From positions 1 to 7,393 of the forward strand of contig JAQUZA010000148.1 of NCBI GenBank assembly GCA_028691595.1: a stretch of DNA of 7,393 nucleotides, in the 5' to 3' direction. Source of the DNA: Candidatus Rifleibacteriota bacterium (GTDB lineage: Bacteria; Muiribacteriota; Ozemobacteria; Ozemobacterales; Ozemobacteraceae). The notes beneath the pieces are model-generated. The model had not been told where the DNA came from. It ran no database searches and was given only the letters and a program-made list of their open reading frames with translations. The position numbers were made by a program, and so were the translations under genes. The stretch's first letter is position 1. Each line of letters starts with the position of its first letter. Positions 1 through 6,300 of this stretch are shown piece after piece.

Positions 1-852
1 GCATATTGCCAGACAGATCAGCGACAGAAACCCGCGAGTGGATGCATCTGGTTGAAGCCCGGTAAGGCGGGTTACCACATGGGGCAAAAATTGAGAGTTG
101 GGGTCGAAGGCGACCCAGTCGAGAGCGTATGTCAGTTCAGCGTTTACCAGTTGATAGAACTCGATAGTGGTTGCAAAGCCAAGCAGGCTGGCCGGAAATA
201 CCAGCCCCAGCGCTACCAGAAATAACGCAAACCGGGCGATAAAAGCAAAATCACGGCGAATGAGAAAATAGAAAATCAATGCCCCCGGGTAATATTTTAC
301 CAGGGTTGCAATGGCCAGCATCAGAGCCGCCGACCAATACCTGCCGCGTTCATGCAAAAACAGTGCTGAAATAGCTGCTATGGTAATGATAATGCTCATC
401 TGGCCCCATTTGAGGTTGTGCCAGAGCGGAAAAGAAATTAGAAATATGAAAATATACAGGAAAAACCAGATTTTTTTTTGCCCTCTCGCGGCCAGAAAGA
501 CGGCTGGAAAAAAGAGTAGAAGGGTGATTCCGAGGTGTTGCAATATCTGCCATCGGGTTATGGCTTCGCCGGGTGAATCGGGGGCAAAATATGGCAACAG
601 CAGGGCAAACGCAGGGGTATAAAAATAACCGCCCAATGGTTTCGGGTGAGAACTGATCATGCGCCCGGCAGGGTAGTAATACTCACAGAAATCACCGTAA
701 ATCGCTGCTGGCTTGTCGGTAGCTGCAATAAAATTTTGGATGCCGCCACTGGCAATATGAAACATTGACAATATTGCGCCCATTAGAAGGATCGCAAGCA
801 GCAGATCTCGGGTTTGCCAGGTTAGTTGTCTGGACTTGGGTATTTCAACCAC
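1..852 (-). CDS. GT87/DUF2029-like membrane glycosyltransferase (partial, C-terminus outside window)
   Basis: The frame is open from a GTG at 852 to the left edge, giving 284 visible residues. An in-frame stop at 900-898 and the absence of any other start codon between it and 852 make GTG the only start that keeps all of the first membrane helix (about residues 16-34). The ATG at 783 would cut that helix in half. AAAAGAG at 864-858 is a plausible ribosome binding site, 5 nt before the GTG. The protein is strongly hydrophobic, with several helices. Motifs typical of the GT-C fold, family 87, are visible: an acidic D54-F near the start of the first outer loop, followed by EYYYPAGR; a Y-x-Y-TP segment (76-80); N146-LKWGQ-M; and VKYYPG (185-190). 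GT87 enzymes use polyprenyl-phosphate sugars, often mannose, as donors at the membrane. The acceptor cannot be read from the sequence. The gene is divergent from the NfeD/flotillin operon. The family call is good; the exact substrate is unknown. Confidence 0.8.
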   Translation of the reverse strand, partial: MVEIPKSRQLTWQTRDLLLAILLMGAILSMFHIASGGIQNFIAATDKPAAIYGDFCEYYYPAGRMISSHPKPLGGYFYTPAFALLLPYFAPDSPGEAITRWQILQHLGITLLLFFPAVFLAARGQKKIWFFLYIFIFLISFPLWHNLKWGQMSIIITIAAISALFLHERGRYWSAALMLAIATLVKYYPGALIFYFLIRRDFAFIARFALFLVALGLVFPASLLGFATTIEFYQLVNAELTYALDWVAFDPNSQFLPHVVTRLTGLQPDASTRGFLSLICLAIC

Positions 853-863
853 TGAAGCTCTTT

Positions 864-881
864 TCTGAAAATGTCTGAAAA
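864..881. repeat. short direct repeat TCTGAAAA x2, 10-bp period
   Basis: TCTGAAAA occurs at 864-871 and again at 874-881, which is one helical turn apart and on the same DNA face. It covers the predicted start point and leader of the glycosyltransferase transcript, so it could be a small operator. It could equally be chance in an A/T-rich stretch. Confidence 0.25.
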
Positions 882-883
882 CT

Positions 884-912
884 GTTATACAATATCCTCA
901 GACTGGTGTAAA
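884..912 (-). promoter_or_regulatory. sigma70-like promoter of the glycosyltransferase gene
   Basis: Read on the minus strand, TTTACA (912-907) and TATAAC (889-884) are separated by exactly 17 bp. Each hexamer matches the sigma70 consensus at 5 of 6 positions. Transcription would start near 877, leaving a leader of about 25 nt before the GTG at 852, which also supports that start. The site is predicted from sequence only. Confidence 0.55.
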
Positions 913-914
913 AT
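886..914 (+). promoter_or_regulatory. candidate promoter of the NfeD-flotillin operon
   Basis: TATACA (886-891) and TAAAAT (909-914) are 17 bp apart, with 4/6 and 5/6 matches to the sigma70 hexamers. The predicted start near 921 gives a leader of about 50 nt. The site lies almost exactly on top of the opposite-facing promoter, so the two would compete for RNA polymerase. It is weaker than the minus-strand match, and another sigma factor could serve this operon. Confidence 0.35.
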
Positions 915-958
915 CAATGAGTAAAGAACATGCGCTTTTAGACATGCCAACCTAAGAC

Positions 959-964
959 AGGAGA
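959..964 (+). promoter_or_regulatory. ribosome binding site fixing the TTG start of the NfeD-like gene
   Basis: AGGAGA lies 8 nt before the TTG at 973, which is ideal spacing. The nearest in-frame ATG (985) would be 20 nt away, too far for this site, so translation most likely begins at TTG. Confidence 0.75.
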
Positions 965-972
965 AACCAGAC

Positions 973-1701
973 TTGCTTGAATTCATGCTCGGCCTCGGTC
1001 TGCTGGAAAAATTCTTTCTGACCTGTGCTCTCAGCGGAACTGTGGTCTTTGCAATCAGAATGATCCTGATGTTTTCTGGAATGCTGGGCAGCTCAGATGG
1101 TGAACTCGATGGTGGTGGGCATGATGCTCCGCATGAAATTGGCCATGATGTAAGCGATGTACACGATTTGCACGATGTTGCTGAGATTCATGATGACGTT
1201 TCACATGACCTTGCCCTGGATGATGGTGATGGTGTCGGGCATCAAGATCTTAATAATTCAGATATCAGCTTTCAGTTCGTTTCGGTTCAGGGGTTGACTG
1301 CTTTTTTTATGATGTTCGGCTGGGTTGGCCTGGCCCTTGTTTATGAAAGCGGTTTTCCTGGCTGGGTGGCAACGATTGGCGGTGCTGCTGCGGGTGTGCT
1401 GACGGTCTGGGTTCTTGCTCAGATGTTCAGATTTGCGAGCAGTCTGCAGTGTGATGGTACCATGCGGGTTAAGCGTGCTCTTGGTGCCGGTGGTACTGTT
1501 TATCTGCGTATCCCCGCAGAGGGCAGCGGCCAGGTTCAGGTCGAGATAGATGGCAGGCTTGATGTTCGCGATGCTATTTCCGCCAGCAAAGAGGAGATAA
1601 AAACCGGAGAACAGGTTACTGTTGTCTGGGTGCAGGATAACGGTGTTCTTATTGTCGAAAAGGATAAAAGAGAAGCAGGAGGAAAATTATGTGGCCGATA
1701 G
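973..1701 (+). CDS. NfeD-like membrane protein (YuaF/YqiJ type) with His/Asp-rich loop and C-terminal OB fold
   Basis: This 242-residue protein starts at TTG, supported by the AGGAGA site 8 nt upstream. Segments in order: a hydrophobic helix at about 11-35; a polar loop at about 40-97 very rich in Asp and His, with repeated HD pairs and eight His between residues 50 and 90; two more helices at about 106-125 and 129-151; then a soluble beta-rich tail at about 163-230. The tail has the glycine-spaced pattern of an NfeD OB fold (GAGGTVYLRI, G-x-VQVEIDG, KTGEQVTVVWV, GVLIVE). NfeD proteins are encoded beside flotillins or stomatins and are thought to bind or help organise the SPFH scaffold in the membrane. 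The next gene here is a flotillin, overlapping by 13 nt, which agrees with a yuaF-floT or yqiJ-yqiK type pair. The protein lacks the N-terminal serine-protease domain of long NfeD proteins. The family call is firm; the role of the charged loop is unknown. Confidence 0.87.
   Translation: MLEFMLGLGLLEKFFLTCALSGTVVFAIRMILMFSGMLGSSDGELDGGGHDAPHEIGHDVSDVHDLHDVAEIHDDVSHDLALDDGDGVGHQDLNNSDISFQFVSVQGLTAFFMMFGWVGLALVYESGFPGWVATIGGAAAGVLTVWVLAQMFRFASSLQCDGTMRVKRALGAGGTVYLRIPAEGSGQVQVEIDGRLDVRDAISASKEEIKTGEQVTVVWVQDNGVLIVEKDKREAGGKLCGR
1677..1682 (+). promoter_or_regulatory. Shine-Dalgarno of the flotillin gene, inside the NfeD-like gene
   Basis: A perfect AGGAGG sits 6 nt before the ATG at 1689, while the upstream gene ends at 1701. 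The two reading frames overlap by 13 nt, so translation of the flotillin is probably coupled to that of the NfeD-like protein. Confidence 0.85.
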
Positions 1702-3245
1702 TTGTTGCAGCAGTCGTTGCAATCGTTTTCTCAACGTTCGTTTTTCTGGCAACCAGGTATAAGCGCTGCCCTTCAGACAAGATTCTGGTTATTTACGGTA
1801 AGGTGGCCGACAATCGTTCTGCCAAGTGTCTGCATGGTGGCGGTACTCTCGTATTGCCCCTTATTCAGGATTACGCCTACCTCAGCCTGACACCGATGAC
1901 CATAAGCATCCCTCTGCAGAATGCCCTGTCATTGCAGAATATCCGCATTAACGTACCATCGACTTTCACTGTTGGTATCAGCACTGATCCGAAAATCATG
2001 AATAATGCTGCCGAACGTTTGCTGAACCTGTCTTCTTCAGCCATGGAAGACATGGCCAAAGAAATCATTTTTGGTCAGCTGCGTCTGACAGTTGCTTCAC
2101 TGACCATCGAACAGATCAACCAGGATCGCGAAAGCTTTCTTGAATCTGTGCGCAAGAATGTTGAGCCTGAACTGAATAAAATTGGTCTCTATCTGATCAA
2201 CGTTAATATTACCGACATTACCGACAGCTCGAACTACATCGAGAGCATCGGTAAAAAGGCTGCTTCTGAAGCGATCAACCGCGCCAAGGTCGATGTTGCC
2301 GAACAGCAGAAACTTGGTGCTATCGGTGAATCAGTCGCCAATAAAGAACGGGCCATTCAGGTTGCTAAAAACCTTGCCGAAGCTGACAAGGGCGAAAAAG
2401 AATCAGAAGCTGACCGCCGTATCTTCGTGCAGAAGAAAGAGTCTCTTGCCGTAATCGGCGAAGCAGAGGCAAACAGCGAAAAAACCATTCAGGTTGCTCA
2501 GAAACTCGCCGCCGCAGAAATGGGTGAGAAAAATTCTGAAGCAGAGCGCCGCGTTTATGTGCAGCTCAAAGAAGCTGAAGCCATCGAAGGCGAAAACAAA
2601 TCAAAGGCTGCCATCGTCATTTCGAATTCTGAACTGATGGTTAAAGAAGCTCAGGCACGTAAAAATGCCGAAATAGCTTTGCGCGAAGCCCAGGTTGAAA
2701 TTCAGAAAGCTCAGTATCTGGCCGAACTTGAGCGCCTCAAAGCCGAAGAAATCGTTAAGAAAGAAATTGAAAAGCACAAAATTCAGCTCGACGCTCAGGC
2801 AGAAGCTGGCAAAATCAGTATTGAAGCCAAGGGGCATGCTGATGCTTTGCTGCAGAACTATGAAGCCGAGGCCGAAGGTGTTAAAAAGGTTCTTACCGCT
2901 AAAGCCTTTGGTTACGCTGAACTCCTCAAGAGTGTTAACAATGACCCGAAAGCTCTTGCAACCCTGTTGATGGTAGAAAAAATCGAATCCATCGTCGAAA
3001 AACAGGTTGAAGCCATCAAGAATATCAAGATCGACAAGATCACCGTCTGGGACTCAAACAGCGAGAACGGTAATTCATCGACTTCTAATTTTGTGTCGAG
3101 CTTTGTTAAATCTCTGCCACCGCTTCAGGATGTTGCGGGTATGGCCGGGGTTGAACTGCCCTCTTATCTTGGTCGCATGAAAGATGCCGAAACAGCCGTT
3201 GAAACGGCTAGACCGGCTCAAGATCAGAGATCTGGCAAGAAATAA
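1689..3245 (+). CDS. flotillin family protein (SPFH/band 7 domain, FloT/YqiK-like)
   Basis: The 518-residue product is close to the usual flotillin length. Residues 2-22 form a single N-terminal membrane anchor (WPIVVAAVVAIVFSTFVFLA). Residues about 24-185 form the SPFH domain, including the flotillin-type opening CPSDKILVIYGKV, the GGGTLVLPLIQ turn, and LGLYLINVNITDI-like strands near 165-178. From about 187 to 400 the chain is an Ala/Glu/Lys-rich coiled coil with AEAEG-type motifs, containing two copies of a 44-residue repeat (209-252, 253-296) and a worn third. A flexible Ser/Asn-rich tail follows (about 455-518). Flotillins oligomerise on the inner membrane face and scaffold functional microdomains, affecting fluidity and the assembly of signalling and transport complexes. 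The start is fixed by AGGAGG 6 nt upstream. It is the second gene of an operon with the NfeD-like partner and ends at a TAA before a strong hairpin. Confidence 0.92.
   Translation: MWPIVVAAVVAIVFSTFVFLATRYKRCPSDKILVIYGKVADNRSAKCLHGGGTLVLPLIQDYAYLSLTPMTISIPLQNALSLQNIRINVPSTFTVGISTDPKIMNNAAERLLNLSSSAMEDMAKEIIFGQLRLTVASLTIEQINQDRESFLESVRKNVEPELNKIGLYLINVNITDITDSSNYIESIGKKAASEAINRAKVDVAEQQKLGAIGESVANKERAIQVAKNLAEADKGEKESEADRRIFVQKKESLAVIGEAEANSEKTIQVAQKLAAAEMGEKNSEAERRVYVQLKEAEAIEGENKSKAAIVISNSELMVKEAQARKNAEIALREAQVEIQKAQYLAELERLKAEEIVKKEIEKHKIQLDAQAEAGKISIEAKGHADALLQNYEAEAEGVKKVLTAKAFGYAELLKSVNNDPKALATLLMVEKIESIVEKQVEAIKNIKIDKITVWDSNSENGNSSTSNFVSSFVKSLPPLQDVAGMAGVELPSYLGRMKDAETAVETARPAQDQRSGKK
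2313..2708 (+). repeat. 132-bp in-frame tandem repeat within the flotillin coiled coil
   Basis: Residues 209-252 and 253-296 align without gaps: L-x-x-IGE, AN-x-E, IQVA, LA, GEK-x-SEA-x-RR and VQ recur at a 44-residue spacing. A degenerate third unit (297-340) starts E-A-I-E-G-E. In the DNA, CCATTCAGGTTGCT occurs at 2353-2366 and at 2485-2498, exactly 132 bp apart. Forty-four residues equals four 11-residue (hendecad) turns, which would preserve coiled-coil register. The pattern points to internal duplication followed by drift. Confidence 0.8.
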
Positions 3246-3267
3246 CTGCTGGCACTGAGAATTTAAA

Positions 3268-3284
3268 GTGGCGCAACACGCCAC
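3268..3284. terminator. short hairpin, candidate minus-strand terminator of the kinase gene
   Basis: GTGGCG (3268-3273), loop CAACA, CGCCAC (3279-3284) gives a 6-bp stem. Read on the minus strand it is followed by TTTAAATT, a weak T tract, so it could end transcription of the kinase gene, whose stop is at 3342. It shares three bases with the larger hairpin next to it, so the two cannot form fully at once. Confidence 0.4.
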
Positions 3285-3331
3285 CAACAGAACCGGGGGG
3301 CCTGGATGGTCCCCCGGTTCTGTTGGTGTTT
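3282..3331. terminator. strong hairpin between convergent genes, probable terminator
   Basis: Bases 3282-3299 and 3311-3328 are perfect inverted repeats of 18 bp. A G-T pair and two C-G pairs can extend the stem to 21 bp, with a 5-nt loop (TGGAT). The inner part is GC-rich (CCGGGGG / CCCCCGG). On the plus strand it lies 37 nt after the flotillin stop and is followed only by TTT before GCGGG, so it is an imperfect intrinsic terminator. It could also act as a 3' mRNA stabiliser. Being symmetrical, it can serve both converging transcripts. Confidence 0.65.
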
Positions 3332-3341
3332 GCGGGTGATT

Positions 3342-6300
3342 TTAACTTTTCTGGTTCAGTTCGTCGCTCAGGGCTTTTATAGCCAGGTAGAAATCTTTGT
3401 AATGAACGACGAGCTCAGCTTTCAGTTTGTCGATCAAGGGATCATTCTCTGAAAGAACCGCAGCTTCGAGCTGCATCGCAAGATCGGCAACCAGGTTGCC
3501 GCCAAGATTGGCAGCAGAGCCTTTGATGGTATGGGCACACTTGCTGCAGGCCTTATAATTTTTTTCGGCCCGATGCTTATCTAATTCAGCGATGAGTTTG
3601 CTGAAGTTTGTCTGTGATACCTCAACGATTTTGGCCAGCGCCCCGGCCTTATGGGAAAATATGCGCCTGATTCTTGCTGCATCAAAGACAACGTTATCGG
3701 GAGCATCTGCCCATTCCGATTTGCTGATATCAACGGGTAGAACCAGTCGGTTTGAATTATCTGTATGCTCTTTGATGTTTCGGAGAATCTGCAACAATAA
3801 ATCCGGATTGATCGGCTTTGCCAGATAGTCATTCATGCCTGATACCAGGCATTTTTCGCGGTCACCAGGCATTGAATGTGCTGTCATGGCGATAACCGGC
3901 AGGTCTTTCAGTGCTTCAACAGTTCTAATGCGCTTGATGACTTCAAACCCATCCATGTCGGGCATCTGGCAGTCAAGAAATATCGCATCAAATTTGTTTT
4001 GTTCAAGGATTTCAAGTGCTTCTGGCCCTGAGCCGGCCATGGTTGTGGCACAGCCAAACATTTCAAGTATACCCTTAGCCACTTCCTGGTTGATTTCATT
4101 GTCTTCCACCACAAGAATTCTCAGAGTGAGGTTCGGGCTCAATGCCTTGAATCGCCCGCTGACATTTTTGACCAGGTGACCTGTAAGGTCGAGAGATTCC
4201 TGTTTGCGGTTGAGAATCTCAAACATGGCATTGTGCAGCTTTGAGCTGGTAACTGGTTTGCATAAATGAAAAGTGCTGGAGCGCCTTCGCCCTGAAGAAC
4301 TTTCGGCGGCGACCTGGCGCGGAGTCATCAAAAAAATAGTTCCGGCCAGACCCTGGTGTTCGAAATTTTTCAGGGCATCAGCCATTTTTTCACCGGGCGG
4401 CATATCGATGATGTTTAAAAATATTGAATCGGTATTTTTGCTTCTATTAAGGGTTTCTTTGAGTTTGTCGCCAGAAATTTTTTGCCAGTTGATCTGCCAT
4501 GATGTCAGAATTTCGGTCACAGAATCGATAATTGGATTGTTCTGACCATCGACGAGAACTTTCAGTTTATCAGGAAATGAGGGAGTTTCGCTGGTAATAA
4601 GGTTGCCAAGAGGCAGTTTGAGAGCAAAATTAATTTTGGTTCCCAGGCCGGGTGCGCTTTCAAGGGATATTTCGCCGCCCATGAGCTTAACAAGTTCCTG
4701 ACAGATGGTCAAACCAAGGCCGGTACCGCCGAAACGACGGGTTATCGATGAGTCAGCCTGGCTGAATTTTTCAAAGACAACCTTCTGCTGCTCAGCAGTC
4801 ATGCCTATGCCGGTGTCTTTTACCCTGAAAATAAAATTGCATGCCGCCTCATTGTCTGGCTCTGAAGAAACTTCAAGGCTGACAAAGCCTTCTTCAGTGA
4901 ATTTGACGGCGTTGCTGAGCAAATTGATGAGAACCTGACGCAGTCGCCCGCCGTCGACAATTACATTCTCAGGCACTGATGGCGGGAATTTCAATACCAT
5001 TTCGACCCGTTTCTTTTCGGCGATGGGTTGCATCAGGCTGACGATTTCTTCGAGCAGGCGGCGCAGGTTGGTGGCAACCGGCTCTAATTGCAGTTTCCCT
5101 GCCTCTATTTTTGATAAATCCAGAACCGAATTCAAAATGTTGAGAAGGGAATGGGAAGAGCGGTAAATAAGGTCGGCAAACTCTTTTTGCCTGTTGTTAA
5201 GATCGGTGGCCATAAGTAATTCAAGCATTCCCAGTATGCCGTTCATCGGGGTTCTGATTTCGTGCGACATGTTGGCGAGAAACTCGGTTTTGGCCTGACT
5301 GGCCTGCTGAGCCTGCAGAGCCATTTCCTCGGCGCGGTTGCGCGCTTCGAGAAGATTCTGCTGCAGGGCTCTTGTTTCAGATATGTCGATCAGAATGCCA
5401 TAATATCGGTATTCAGCCAGTTCCGGGTCTTTAACCTGGGTGCCGATGTTGGTGAACCACGAATAAGAACCATCAAAACGCCGCAGGCGGCAGTCGAACC
5501 GCAGTTCCTTTCCTGTGATGAGAAAGCTGCGAACTGCATTCTTGGCTTCAGCAAGGTCGTCAGGGTGAACGACCTGATAAACTGATTGAATATTGGGAGA
5601 GAAAATTTCGGGGTTATAGCCCAACAGACTTTTAATGTGACCAGACCAGTAAAATCGCCGCTCCTCGGGGACATACTCCCAGCTTGCGGCATGGGCGGCA
5701 GTAAGAGCGTGAACATTACGACCTTCTTCCATGCGCAAGGCCATGGCGCTCTCGTGTTCAACGGTAGTATTTCTGAAAAAGCCGATCAGTCTGATATGGC
5801 GATGACTTACCCCAAAGTAATTGCGGCCGATAAAAGAATGCCAGAGATACTTGCCGGCCTGACTCTTCAGGCGCACTTCAAACTGACAACTTTCGACTTC
5901 GGCAATATTTTTTATCAGGTGCAGATCATCGGCATGCAGAATTTCAAACCCCATGGCGCGCTGTTTTTCGATCTCGCCTGTTGTGGTATAACCAAGGTTG
6001 CGATAAAGATCATCGGGGGTGTTGTTGAGATTGTTTTCGAAGTCGAATTCCCACAGAAACAGCCCGGCAGAATCGAGAGCGAGCTTGAGGCGGTCGCGAT
6101 AATCGACCAGCTGGCGAAAATCGTTGCTGCGTTCGATCATCGAGCCGAAAATATCAGCTGCCAGCTCAAGGGCAGAAATTTCAAAATCAAGCCAGTGGCG
6201 CTCTTCTGCGAGAATATGTACTTCCAGGCAGCCCCAGAACTTTTTGTGAACGAATACCGGAATAATAAGCAGCGATTTGATACCAACAGCCCTCAGGCTG

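Noticed and set aside
311..622. A 103-codon plus-strand open frame opposite the glycosyltransferase
   Set aside because: The minus strand here encodes clear GT87 motifs and membrane helices; the plus-strand product is basic, low in structure and matches nothing.
917..955. A 12-codon ATG-to-TAA frame upstream of the NfeD-like gene (MSKEHALLDMPT), considered as a leader peptide
   Set aside because: There is no ribosome binding site before it, no run of a regulatory amino acid and no attenuator hairpin after it; it falls in the short untranslated leader by chance.
3835..4179. A 114-codon plus-strand frame opposite the kinase receiver domain
   Set aside because: It is antisense to the intact receiver, whose catalytic residues are all visible in the minus frame; no independent coding evidence.
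5390..5761. A 123-codon minus-strand frame inside the kinase gene
   Set aside because: It is an alternative frame across the PAS region and the kinase frame is uninterrupted there, so no frameshift or nested gene is needed.
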